From contig BBDW01000012.1 in assembly GCA_001312505.1 (NCBI GenBank), positions 1-64,000 on the forward strand: a stretch of DNA of 64,000 bases, given 5' to 3'. Each line of letters opens with the position of its first letter. Within the stretch, counting starts at the first letter, position 1. The notes under the pieces were generated by a model. That model saw only the letters and a program-made list of their open reading frames with translations, did not search any database and had not been told where the DNA came from. The position numbers were made by a program, and so were the translations under genes. Source of the DNA: Mediterraneibacter faecis JCM 15917. GTDB taxonomy: Bacteria; Bacillota; Clostridia; Lachnospirales; Lachnospiraceae. Below, piece after piece: positions 9,605 through 18,956 of this stretch.

Positions 9605-11489
9605 ATTTTCCATAAGCATACAGCTTAAAGTCATCCGTTTTGCCTGCAAGCCCCTTCATTCGTATCGCCACAGTCGTACTCGGATGTACATTTTCTACCG
9701 TTATCGTATTCAGCCATCCTGCGACATTGCCCTTACCTCCGTCTTCCGTAAATTCTTCCTGCGTTAATATATTTCGCATTGCCTTGTCCAAATCTACTTT
9801 TCGGTAAGGCATTTCCGGAAGATATACGAACCGATCCTGCAGTCTGAGGAGTTCAAGATATCCGGTTGGACAGTATAATGCATTTCCACTGCTTCCTGCA
9901 TACATACCGATTGCCATATTGTTATATCCCGGTTTATCTGACACATCCATTGAAAATGCAGTCTCACCGGTCTCAAAATCGATCATGATAAACTGCCACA
10001 TGCCACTGTCCAGGTCCTGAACATAACCGTAAATGTATCCTGTTGCGGTTGAAAGCTTCATCATCGATGTATCCCGGATATCATCTCTGCACCAGATACT
10101 CTTCATTTCATATCCGTCCTCTGTCTTGATCGTATCAACACGCTCAACTCCCGGCATGACCATTTTATTTCCTTTCTGCAGCCAGTTTACATCATAGATA
10201 TTTTCATATGTCTGTACAGATGAATCGTTATCTGCGTCCGCAAGCTTCGCACTTCCTGCTCCAAACCAGTTACATACGATTGTGCTGACTGTACCTTCAC
10301 TGTTATCATATACGATTGCTGAATTTTCTACGGATACCTGCATTTCTTCCGGCAGCTCATCAATAACAGGTGTGCTTGCAACCTTTTCACCGGTCTTCAT
10401 ATCTAATGCCAGCAGATTCACCGGATTCTGATTATCTGTAAACATGACCAGATTACTGGTTAGTGACGGTGAACATCCGCTTCCCCACGCCAGACCTCCT
10501 CCGGTCGTTTCATCACCTTCTTTGCTGTCTTTTGCCCCCCCTGCACTTTCATACGGAGTACACCATTCTACCTGTACACCGTTATCTGCTTTCAGCAGAT
10601 AGCAGTTCTGATTTGTTAAGATGACCGCACCCTCTTTCGAAGAAGCTATTCCATTTTCTGCCCCCCCTTCTCCAGGAGTTAATTCATATACAAATGTAGC
10701 CGCTGTCAGATCAACCTCTTCTCCATTCAGAATTGCGTTGATCGCATCTCTGGAAATGTATCCCATCGCACCTTGCTGCTGACGTTCCGGATAGATTCTG
10801 AATCCGCCGGTTGCAAACCAGAGATTCCCCCCCTCATAGTCAAACACTACGGATAATAAATTCTGATCCAATGTCTTTCCGGTAATCGCCTCTGCCGCTG
10901 CTTTAATATCAATATCCAGCACTTTTTCAAATTCCGGCAGCACATTTCCTTCCTCGTCTGTTGCTTTCAACATAAGTACATGATTGTTGCTTGTCGGACA
11001 CACCAGACGATTATTTTCATCAACAAAGGAATAGGAACTTTGTATCACATACCCTCCACCGTCATGCTGTTTTGGCGAGAAATATCCGATCGTCTGTGTT
11101 TCTTCTGCATTGATATCACGAATTGCAAGTCCTCCCAGCAACGGAACAACTGAATGTCCATAATTGTCAAAAAATACCGCCGGAGACGCATTCGGATTCA
11201 CCTTTTCATAAGAAACATTAATTTCTGGGTAAATACCAACAGGCAGTACCTCATCTGTTGAATCTGAATTATAACAATCATGGTGGATATTCGCATCATT
11301 TTTTGCCATATAAGGATTCTCATCGATTGCCTTTTGGGTAAGCGGTTTTATCGTTACTCCTGAGCTTACACTTTCTGTTTTTGTCTGTTCCTGTTTCACC
11401 TCATCTGTCTTTGGTTCATTCGATGAACAACCTGATGTCATTGCGACTGCTGATATAATAAATGCTAAAAGAATTGTTCGTTTTTTCAT
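9603..11489 (-). CDS. Large extracytoplasmic lipoprotein, possible beta-propeller
   Basis: A 628-residue secreted lipoprotein. I place the start at 11489 (MKKRTILLAFIISAV) because AGGAGG precedes it and the signal peptide ends in the lipobox TSGC. An upstream in-frame ATG at 11555 lies inside a repeat. The mature protein has repeated segments such as GYIYGYVQDLDSGMWQFIMI and NLLALDMKTGEKVAST that resemble PQQ/WD-type propeller blades. I do not recognise the family. Three C7 runs (10535, 10661, 10827) keep frame and may each add a glycine. It is monocistronic. Confidence 0.75.
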   Translation of the reverse strand: MKKRTILLAFIISAVAMTSGCSSNEPKTDEVKQEQTKTESVSSGVTIKPLTQKAIDENPYMAKNDANIHHDCYNSDSTDEVLPVGIYPEINVSYEKVNPNASPAVFFDNYGHSVVPLLGGLAIRDINAEETQTIGYFSPKQHDGGGYVIQSSYSFVDENNRLVCPTSNNHVLMLKATDEEGNVLPEFEKVLDIDIKAAAEAITGKTLDQNLLSVVFDYEGGNLWFATGGFRIYPERQQQGAMGYISRDAINAILNGEEVDLTAATFVYELTPGEGGAENGIASSKEGAVILTNQNCYLLKADNGVQVEWCTPYESAGGAKDSKEGDETTGGGLAWGSGCSPSLTSNLVMFTDNQNPVNLLALDMKTGEKVASTPVIDELPEEMQVSVENSAIVYDNSEGTVSTIVCNWFGAGSAKLADADNDSSVQTYENIYDVNWLQKGNKMVMPGVERVDTIKTEDGYEMKSIWCRDDIRDTSMMKLSTATGYIYGYVQDLDSGMWQFIMIDFETGETAFSMDVSDKPGYNNMAIGMYAGSSGNALYCPTGYLELLRLQDRFVYLPEMPYRKVDLDKAMRNILTQEEFTEDGGKGNVAGWLNTITVENVHPSTTVAIRMKGLAGKTDDFKLYAYGK

Positions 11490-11518
11490 ATTATTCGGCC
11501 TCCTTTTTCTCGTAATCT

Positions 11519-11660
11519 GTAACTGTTCAGAGCCAAGCAGAATTTCATAAAACAAGTGTAAAATGCTTGCATTTTTAAGACTGTTTTTGAAATTTTATTT
11601 GGCGGATACGCCACACCGACGAAATGCGTAGCATTTTGAAGGTTGGCTCTGAACAGTTAT
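11519..11660. repeat. Dispersed palindromic element, family A, copy 2 (longer form)
   Basis: The 16-bp arms at 11521-11536 and 11643-11658 are identical to those at 6808 and 6869. Read in reverse complement, the two copies share nearly all inner sequence, but this one carries about 60 bp more. It lies in the gene-free stretch 11490-11911, upstream of the lipoprotein gene. That stretch otherwise holds only the terminator at 11731 and about 125 bp with no recognised signal. Confidence 0.8.
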
Positions 11661-11730
11661 GTTTTTATTATAAAAAAACATCTCTTATTTTCAATTCTTT
11701 TGGCACGAATCATGCTAAAATGGCACGAAT

Positions 11731-11783
11731 TGTAAAAGACACCATCTCCTGACCGAACTACTTTTCAGCCAGAGATGGTGCCT
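11731..11783 (-). terminator. Terminator of the parA-to-DUF3881 block
   Basis: Read on the minus strand, GGCACCATCTCT pairs with GGAGATGGTGTC and is followed by TTTTAC. It lies 130 bp past the DUF3881 stop. Confidence 0.65.
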
Positions 11784-11911
11784 TCGTTATCCACATTCTT
11801 CTGTTAAATGAAATCTTTTTTCCACATTTATTCCATGTTTTTCACATTCCGGATGTGGATTTCCCATTACTTTTCACACTGCGTGTGTCCAGCAACAATT
11901 TCTCTTCATTT

Positions 11912-12785
11912 TTAAAAATTAATATATCCCTGCAGCCAGATCGTACCTTTGAACCGTCTTCCGATCTCCGGCTCTCCCATCACGGAATCTGCCGGAACGC
12001 AGACATCAAATGTCAGTTCATTTACATTCAGACGCATCTGATACAGTCTCACACCTGTCATTCTGTTGATCCGCTCTCTCACTGCCAGGATTTCTCCCAT
12101 GATCGAATACATATCACATTCTGCTCCAAACGGCATGAAATATGTGTCCACAATGGAAAATACATCTTCATTCGCCAATCTCTTTGACACCTTGGAATAG
12201 AGATCCATATCGTCAAATGTCAGCGTCTCGATTGCTGCCTGGTCGCTTGCGGGCTGCGTTCATCAATTCTCTTCTTGTATCTGACGCACGCTTTTCATTT
12301 AAAATCTGCTGCTCATTTTTATTAACCGGAAGCAGGATCATTCCACCTTGTGCCAATCCTGAAAATGTCACTGAGGTCTGCACATCTTTTGCAAGACCAG
12401 CCTGTTTCTCCCGCATATATTCCACACCATTCTGCAGTGTGAAGATCAGACTGATTCCGATCTTAGAATCTTCACAAAGACCAACATACTGTTCTTTCTC
12501 AATCTTTCTCTGCACATCGATTTCTGCATACGTTGTAACTCCGCTTCCTTCAAAATACGGGAAATAATATGCAGCTTCAAAATGTTCCTCATCATCAAGT
12601 TCTCCGCAGAGTGTGATTCCTACATCCTGACCGAACTCTTTCTGGAATTCACAGAAATCTTCGCCCGGTCTGTAGGATACAATTGTCTGATGTGTGAAAT
12701 TCTCTTCTACTTCTTTTAAGAGCTTTTTCAGATCTTTTCTTGTTTGAATATTTTCAAATCCAATTGCTTTTAAATACTGATGCAT
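11912..12785 (-). CDS. DUF3881 family protein (frameshifted)
   Basis: A cytoplasmic protein of about 290 residues with no TM segment, recognised as a DUF3881-type protein of Lachnospiraceae (MHQYLKAIGFENIQTRKDL, ending FKGTIWLQGYINF). The frame breaks near 12240. Joining KR to DQAAIETLTFDDMDLYSKV needs two bases added in AAGCGACCAGG, plausibly a lost CG. Function is unknown. It lies 22 bp after serS on the same strand, so it is probably co-transcribed. Confidence 0.65.
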
Positions 12786-12807
12786 ATTTTATTTGCTTTA
12801 TATTTCT

Positions 12808-14096
12808 TTATTTGTTCTTTGGTGTAATTTCTTTGTTTCCACCCATGTATGGCTGAAGAACTTCCGGAATTCTTACAGAACCATCTGCCTGAAGATTGTT
12901 CTCAAGGAACGCGATCAGCATTCTCGGTGGAGCAACAACTGTGTTGTTTAATGTATGAGCGAAGTAGCTTCCGTTCTCTCCTTTGATACGGATACCAAGT
13001 CTTCTTGCCTGGGCATCTCCTAAGTTAGAGCAGCTTCCTACCTCGAAGTATTTCTGCTGTCTTGGTGACCATGCCTCTACGTCAACAGATTTTACTTTCA
13101 GATCTGCAAGATCTCCGGAGCAGCACTCAAGTGTACGTACCGGAATATCCATAGAACGGAAAAGGTCTACTGTATTCTTCCACAGTTTGTCATACCATTC
13201 TTTGCTTTCTTCCGGTTCGCAGACAACGATCATTTCCTGTTTCTCGAACTGATGGATTCTGTAAACTCCACGCTCCTCAATTCCGTGAGCACCTTTTTCT
13301 TTTCTGAAGCAAGGTGAATAACTTGTCAGAGTCTGTGGAACCTGATCTTTCTCCAATGTCTGTCCAATGAATTTACCAATCATGGAATGCTCACTTGTTC
13401 CGATCAGATAAAGGTCTTCTCCTTCAATCTTGTACATCATGGCATCCATCTCAGCAAAGCTCATAACACCTGTTACAACGTTGCTTCTGATCATGAAAGG
13501 CGGTACACAGTATGTGAATCCTCTGTTGATCATGAAATCTCTTGCATAAGAGATCACTGCTGAGTGAAGTCTTGCGATATCTCCCATCAGATAATAAAAT
13601 CCATTACCTGCTACTCTTCTTGCAGCATCGAGATCGATTCCATTGAAAGATTCCATAATGTCTGTATGATATGGAACTTCGAAATCCGGAACAACCGGCT
13701 CGCCAAATCTTTCTACCTCTACGTTCTCACTGTCATCTTTACCGATCGGTACGGAAGGATCAATGATGTTCGGATGATCATCATATTCTTTTTCAGTTTC
13801 TCTTCTACTTCTTTCTCTTCCTCTGAAAGTTCATTGATACGTCCATTGCTCTCTGCAACTTTCTTCTTCAGTGCTTCTGCTTCTTCAATCTTCTTCTGAG
13901 CCATCATTGCTCCGATTTCCTTAGAAGCTTTGTTTTTCTCTGCGCGAAGTGCTTCTACTTCCTGTTTGATTTCTCTGTTTCTCTTATCCAGTTCAATTAC
14001 TTCATCAACAAGTGGAAGCTTCTCATCCTGAAATTTATTTTTGATGTTCTGTTTTACTACATCCGGATTATTTCTTACAAATTTGATGTCTAACAT
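12808..14096 (-). CDS. serS: Seryl-tRNA synthetase (frameshifted)
   Basis: Class II aminoacyl-tRNA synthetase that charges tRNA-Ser, about 429 residues when restored. The N-terminal coiled-coil arm is at residues 30-105 (MLDIKFVRNNPDVVKQNI start, then KK/EE-rich helices). The catalytic core has motif 2 (TSYSPCFRKEKGAHG) and motif 3 (near residues 380-400, NNTVVAPPRMLIAFLENN). One C lost near 13775 turns MMIIPNIIDPSVPIGKDD into MMIIRTSLILPYRS. Restoring CCC joins the two halves. An inactive copy is unlikely because the gene is normally essential. Confidence 0.93.
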
Positions 14097-14134
14097 GTTA
14101 TTTACCCTTTCCTGTCTAATTTCTTTTTTACTAT

Positions 14135-14647
14135 TTATTTTTCTTGAAAAATAGCTTTCTCAAGACTTTCTCTTTCTTCCTCTGCCAGCTGAATTGTACT
14201 CTCACCTTTTACAATATCTTTCACATATGCATAACAGCCCTGCCGGCTATGCATTATATTTAAGATCCATCCAGTATTGTTTTCATCTAACATTGTAATT
14301 GCAAAACTTAATTCGCCTCCCATTTCATGGAATGCATCATATTTTACGATTCCGACTTTCTGGTAATGCGTTTTCATTTTATTATAAAGTTCTGCAATCT
14401 CCTCACGGTTTTCTTCTACCTGATCTACGACTTCGTCGATCTTGTCAAACCGTTCAAAAATGGATTCCTCCAGTGATTTTCCATTCTTTCCCTTCATAAA
14501 GGTATTGAATACTTTTTCCAGGTGTTTATACTTATCATACACTAACACAAGTACGACAAGCAAGGCTACCTGCAAAATAAGTAAAATAAGAAATGCGTAG
14601 AATGGATCAATTCCCAGATTGCCAAATACTCCAGTCACTTCTACCAT
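14135..14647 (-). CDS. DUF4446 family membrane protein
   Basis: A 170-residue protein with one N-terminal TM segment (FYAFLILLILQVALLVVLVLVY), a coiled-coil stretch (residues 60-95) and a C-terminal domain (VGIVKYDAFHEMGGELSFAI) typical of DUF4446. This family is regularly found next to parB in Clostridia. Function is unknown. It starts 8 bp after the parB stop and is probably co-transcribed with it. Confidence 0.78.
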   Translation of the reverse strand: MVEVTGVFGNLGIDPFYAFLILLILQVALLVVLVLVYDKYKHLEKVFNTFMKGKNGKSLEESIFERFDKIDEVVDQVEENREEIAELYNKMKTHYQKVGIVKYDAFHEMGGELSFAITMLDENNTGWILNIMHSRQGCYAYVKDIVKGESTIQLAEEERESLEKAIFQEK

Positions 14648-14654
14648 CTCCTTT

Positions 14655-15575
14655 TTAATTATGCTGGATTGTCATGAGCAACTCATAGATTCTTTCCAGA
14701 TCATCCGGTGAGTAATACTCAATCTCAATCTTTCCTTTTCCATTTGCTTTCGCATGAACACTTACTTTTGTACCGATCAGACTCTTCATCTGCTCTTCAA
14801 GATTTGTGTATACGAACTGATTTTCTACTTCCGGCTTTTTTTCTTCCTTTTTCGGATTCTTCAGAGCCTTCACCAGTTTCTCTGTCTCGCGAACACTAAG
14901 CTTCTCATCAAAGATTTTGTTGGCAAGCATGTACTGCTGCTCTTCATCTTCGATTGCCAGAAGAGCTCTTGCATGGCCTGTACTGATCATATCGTCAATG
15001 ATCATCTGCTGAACTCTGTCATTCAGTTTTAATAATCTCATTGAGTTCGTAACCGCAGTTCTGCTCTTTGACACTCGTTCAGCAACTTCATCCTGTTTCA
15101 AGTTGAATTCTTTCAACAGTCTCTTATAAGCCATTGCTTCTTCAATCGGATTCAGATTTTCTCTCTGAATATTCTCAATCAAAGAAATCTCAACAATTTC
15201 CTGCTCTGTAAATTCTTTTACGATAATTGGCACTTCTTTCAATCCTGCCAGCTTTGCCGCGCGCCATCTTCTCTCACCGGCAATAATTTCATAATAGTCC
15301 TTCTTCTTCTGAACAAGAATCGGCTGCAATACACCAAACTGCTTAATTGAATCTGCAAGTTCCATCAATGCATCTTCATCAAAATCTTTCCGTGGCTGTT
15401 CCCGATTTGGTTCAACTTTATTTATCTTCACCATGATCGGTCCTGCCTCTAAAATTTCTTCTTTCGGAGCTGCCTTTTTCTCGTCCGCTTTTACAGAAGG
15501 TTTTGCGCTTTTAACGTTTTTGTTTGGGATTAGACTATCCAATCCTTTTCCAAGTCCGCTCTTCTTCACAGGCAT
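14655..15575 (-). CDS. parB: Chromosome partitioning protein ParB (Spo0J)
   Basis: A 306-residue CTP-dependent DNA clamp that loads at parS and spreads to organise the origin. A basic N-terminus (residues 1-15) contacts ParA. The ParB/Srx domain includes IIAGERRWRAAKLAG and SLIENIQRENLNPIEEA. The helix-turn-helix (QDEVAERVSKSRTAVTNSMR) recognises parS, and the C-terminus dimerises. It lies 2 bp after parA. Three perfect parS sites lie upstream of parA at 16420-16736, which supports the assignment. Confidence 0.96.
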   Translation of the reverse strand: MPVKKSGLGKGLDSLIPNKNVKSAKPSVKADEKKAAPKEEILEAGPIMVKINKVEPNREQPRKDFDEDALMELADSIKQFGVLQPILVQKKKDYYEIIAGERRWRAAKLAGLKEVPIIVKEFTEQEIVEISLIENIQRENLNPIEEAMAYKRLLKEFNLKQDEVAERVSKSRTAVTNSMRLLKLNDRVQQMIIDDMISTGHARALLAIEDEEQQYMLANKIFDEKLSVRETEKLVKALKNPKKEEKKPEVENQFVYTNLEEQMKSLIGTKVSVHAKANGKGKIEIEYYSPDDLERIYELLMTIQHN

Positions 15576-15577
15576 AC

Positions 15578-16347
15578 TTATTCTCCTTTATTAATCACTT
15601 CTTCTGCTAAAAGCATGTAACTCTCTGTTCCTTTGGATTTTGGATCATACAGATTGATTGGAAGTCCATAACTTGGTGCTTCAGCCAGTCGGACATTTCT
15701 CGGAATAATTGTCTTATAAATATTTTGGTTCAGGTTATCTTTTACATTTTCCACTACCTGTAATGATAAATTTGTTCTTGCATCGTACATTGTAAATACG
15801 ACACCTTCCATTTCAAGTTTCGGATTCAGTCTATCCTGAACAAGTTCAATCGTATGCATCAATTGACTTAATCCTTCCAGCGCATAATACTCACACTGAA
15901 TTGGAACAATCACCGAGTCAGAAGTAGTCATTGCATTAATTGTAAGCATGCTCAATGCCGGAGGCAGTCAATAATTATAAAGTCATAATTATCTTTTATC
16001 TTTTCAACTTCATCTCGTAAAATATATTCCTTATTGTCAACGCCAATCAGTTCAATCTCAGCGGCTGATAAATCAATACTTGACGGAAGCACATCTACAC
16101 TCAGGTTTTCTATTGGTTCCTTGCAAATACACTCCTCAATTTTACACTTACCAATAATAAGTTCATAAATTGTCTTTTCAACCTCATTCTTATCAACGCC
16201 CAATCCACTGGACATATTTCCCTGAGGATCCATATCTATAGCAAGCACTTTTTTTCCCGAACTAGCTAAAGAGGCCGATAAGTTGATTGCTGTTGTAGTC
16301 TTACCAACTCCACCTTTCTGATTCGCAATTGCTATCACTCTACCCAT
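15578..16347 (-). CDS. parA: Chromosome partitioning ATPase ParA (Soj), frameshifted
   Basis: A deviant Walker ATPase of about 256 residues that works with ParB in origin segregation. I use the ATG at 16347 ([18 protein letters not shown]) because AAAGGAG lies just upstream. An earlier ATG at 16377 has none. The Walker A KGGVGKTT and [15 protein letters not shown] are intact. The frame breaks near 15964, where IIIDCLRH should be IIIDCPPALSML. One lost C (CCCTCC read as CCTCC) explains it. Confidence 0.94.
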
Positions 16348-16419
16348 TATTTTTACTCCTTTCTCTCGGACATTCATTATTATATCACCTTTCTTTTCAT
16401 TAATCTAGAACTAATCAAA

Positions 16420-16435
16420 TGTTTCACGTGAAACA
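16420..16435. promoter_or_regulatory. parS site 1
   Basis: Perfect 16-bp palindrome TGTTTCACGTGAAACA, the ParB loading site, 72 bp upstream of parA. Confidence 0.97.
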
Positions 16436-16437
16436 TC

Positions 16438-16579
16438 GTTACTGTTCACACAATGTGCGACCAACAACGCATCTCGCCATTTTAAATCGCCTTTGGCGAT
16501 AGGGCGAGATGCATTCAAGCCAAAACATGCATCCTCCGTGTCAATCAGCGAAGTGATTGACACGGGAGTGAACAGTAAC
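16438..16579. repeat. Dispersed palindromic element, family B, copy 2
   Basis: It begins GTTACTGTTCACAC and ends GTGAACAGTAAC. The first 35 bp match copy 1 at 6938. The interior holds two extra stems (GGCGAT-type near 16490 and GTGTCAATCA/TGATTGACAC near 16540-16562). It sits between parS sites 1 and 2, in a gene-free stretch from 16348 to 16895 that otherwise holds only the parS sites and a short leader hairpin near 16821-16851. Confidence 0.75.
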
Positions 16580-16615
16580 GAAACATCTTCCTTTTCATTT
16601 CCTCATTTTCTAAAA

Positions 16616-16631
16616 TGTTTCACGTGAAACA
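16616..16631. promoter_or_regulatory. parS site 2
   Basis: Perfect TGTTTCACGTGAAACA palindrome, about 195 bp from site 1. Confidence 0.97.
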
Positions 16632-16720
16632 TTGTGTTTTCTCAGTTATTTCTAGTACTGCATTTTGTAAATAACTGTATTATACGCGCAGGGTGCGGAT
16701 TTGATTGTGCGGATCAAAAA

Positions 16721-16736
16721 TGTTTCACGTGAAACA
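16721..16736. promoter_or_regulatory. parS site 3
   Basis: Perfect TGTTTCACGTGAAACA palindrome, 105 bp from site 2. Confidence 0.97.
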
Positions 16737-16895
16737 TTTTTAGAGATAATCCACTATCTTCTATAATTAAACATTAAGATTTTTTCGCTTTATTTGAATT
16801 TAAGAATGTAGTATAATAAAGTAAGAGTTTCTTTTAATTCAGGCTCTTACTTTTATATAAAACAAACCACTATTATAATAAGGAAGGTGAATAAT

Positions 16896-17864
16896 TTGAG
16901 TATTAAGAAAAAACTAACTTTTTTTACTACTTTAGCAGGAGTTTCTCTCGGTGCAATGCATATTGCCAACCGTGTATTAGAATATATCTCAACTGCTGAT
17001 AAATTAATCAATTCTGATGAATATGAATACTATAACTGGAGATTTGGCAAAATCGCATATAAGAAAACTGGTGAAGGATCACCTTTACTTTTAGTGCATA
17101 ATCTCAATGTATGTTCTTCTTCCTATGAATGGAGAAACAATATAGCGGAACTTGCCAAGTTCCATACTGTATATACAATTGATCTTTTAGGCTGCGGTTG
17201 TTCCGATCGTCCGGGATTAACATATACTAATTATCTGTATGTAGAATTAATCGCGAACTTTATCAAACATATTATCGGAGAAAAAACTGATGTAATTGTT
17301 TCTGGTGAATCCTGTCCATTTGTACTAATGGCCTGTGCAAACGATGAAACACTTATAAATAAAGTTATTATGATAAATCCGCCGAATCTGGTAGACCTGG
17401 CAAAGATTCCTACAAAACGTAGTAAATTCATAAAGAATATCCTGTATTCTCCTATTCTGGGTACATTTATCTATAATATGTATGTAAATAAGAAGACAAT
17501 TGCTCATGCCCTCTGCTCTTCTTATTATACTCAGAATGAAATTAGTGAAAAAGATATTCTCACCTACTTTGAAGCAGCACACAAAGAACATACAAATTCC
17601 AAATATCTTTTCGCCTGTCAAAAGACGAGATATACGAATGCAAATGTTCTTCACTGTCTGAATAAATTAAATAACAGCATCTCCATTATTGTAGGAAATA
17701 GTAATCCTGAAAATTCTTTGGCAGCCAGTGAATATCAGAACTATCTTCCTTCGATTGAAATTGCAGGAATGGCCAAAACCAAACAACTTCCGCATATTGA
17801 AAAATGTGACGAATTCATTGAAAATGTAGAAATTTTCTTGTCAGACGCTGAAGAATGTGAATAG
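16896..17864 (+). CDS. Alpha/beta hydrolase family protein
   Basis: About 322 residues with an N-terminal hydrophobic segment (LTFFTTLAGVSLGAMHIA) that may anchor it to the membrane. The hydrolase fold shows the oxyanion region LLLVHNLNVCSSSYEW, then VYTIDLLGCGCSDRP, a nucleophile-elbow-like VSGESCP and a late His (LPHIEKCDEFIEN). I prefer TTG at 16896 because AGGAAGG is 8 bp away; a GTG at 16887 overlaps that site. Substrate unknown. It is transcribed opposite to its neighbours, between parA and rsmG. Confidence 0.8.
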   Translation: MSIKKKLTFFTTLAGVSLGAMHIANRVLEYISTADKLINSDEYEYYNWRFGKIAYKKTGEGSPLLLVHNLNVCSSSYEWRNNIAELAKFHTVYTIDLLGCGCSDRPGLTYTNYLYVELIANFIKHIIGEKTDVIVSGESCPFVLMACANDETLINKVIMINPPNLVDLAKIPTKRSKFIKNILYSPILGTFIYNMYVNKKTIAHALCSSYYTQNEISEKDILTYFEAAHKEHTNSKYLFACQKTRYTNANVLHCLNKLNNSISIIVGNSNPENSLAASEYQNYLPSIEIAGMAKTKQLPHIEKCDEFIENVEIFLSDAEECE

Positions 17865-17916
17865 AATATCGCATAAATTAGAAATTTTACTCGCATCATA
17901 TTTTTTCTAAAAACTA

Positions 17917-17987
17917 GAGTTATCCACATTTTCCACATGAGATATCCACACAGAGTGAATATCTCATGTGGAAAATGTGGATAACTC
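17917..17987. terminator. 71-bp hairpin with DnaA-box arms; probable bidirectional terminator
   Basis: A nearly perfect inverted repeat with 29-bp arms lies between the convergent hydrolase and rsmG genes and is followed by TTATTTTTTT. Each arm holds a perfect DnaA box (TTATCCACA at 17920-17928; TGTGGATAA at 17976-17984) and a TTTTCCACA variant (17929-17937; 17967-17975). A further ATATCCACA is at 17942. Confidence 0.8.
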
Positions 17988-18118
17988 CTTATTTTTTTGA
18001 GGATATCTTCTTTTTAGACTTATTTTCTGACTATTTCAGCATTTTTCAACAATACACTCAAAAATGAAGACCTATTCACCAGAATGCCAGTAAACAGGTC
18101 CTCCTATATTTGCTTATT

Positions 18119-18854
18119 TTAATGGTTCTTTTGCCGGTAATCCTGCTTTTCTAGGATATTTTCCCGGTGTCTGCTTTGTTTTTTTATTTCAACAAGTGCA
18201 CGCCCCCCCATGTCTGTTCCAGGTAATTGGAACTTATCCACATTCTTTACTTTTCCACCTAACAATGAAATCGCATGTTTTGCCTGATGGATTTCTTCTT
18301 CAGAATCTCCACTTTTATAAGAAACAAAACTGCCATTTACAGCTACAAATGGAAGGCAATACTCACTCAATGTTGACAGATTCGCAACAGCTCTTGAAAC
18401 GCAGAGATCAAACTGCTCTCTGTATTCCTTTTTCTTTGCAAAATCTTCTGCTCTTCCATGAATTGTACTGATATTTTCCAATCCTAATTCTTCAATTACT
18501 GCATCTAAGAACTTAATGCGTTTATTCAGTGAATCAAGAAGTACAACCTTCAGATGCGGAAATGCAATCTTCAGAGGAATCCCCCGGGAAACCAGCTCCT
18601 GTTCCGATATCAATCACGCTCTGCACCTTCTGCATCTCCTGTGTCCTTGCGATTGTCAGACTATCTGTAAAGTGCTTCAGATTCACCTCATCATACTCCG
18701 TGATCCCAGTCAGATTCATCACTTTATTCCACTCAACTAGCATTTCATAATACTTGTCGAACTGCTGCTTCTGCCGCTCATTTAATGTGATTCCGATTTT
18801 TTCTAATTCTAGATCAAATTTACTCTGTGTGTTCTCTCCCACTATATTCTCCAA
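18119..18854 (-). CDS. rsmG: 16S rRNA (guanine527-N7)-methyltransferase RsmG (frameshifted)
   Basis: An AdoMet-dependent rRNA methylase of about 240 residues. The N-terminal half has NLTGITEYDEVNLKHFTDSL and the AdoMet motif VIDIGTGAGFPG. The frame breaks at that motif near 18588; removing one base of the CCCCC run gives GFPGIPLKIAFPHLKVVLLD. The C-terminal half has FDLCVSRAVANLSTLSEYCLPF. The RALVEIKK segment is preceded by a G7 run at 18204 that probably adds a glycine. It is the last gene of the mnmE-mnmG-rsmG group, separated from mnmG by 102 bp. Confidence 0.93.
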
Positions 18855-18956
18855 TCATTACTTCCCACGGAACAGTTTCAACAATTCGATAATACCATTC
18901 CATAGAATATTATTATAGCATTTTTAAATTCTCATGTATCGCTTTAACTAACACTT

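Noticed and set aside
11701-11715. Sigma-54 promoter (TGGCACG-N4-ATGCT, GG-N10-GC spacing)
   Set aside because: It points to the plus strand where no gene starts; the nearest genes lie on the other strand, and no sigma-54 activator is visible.
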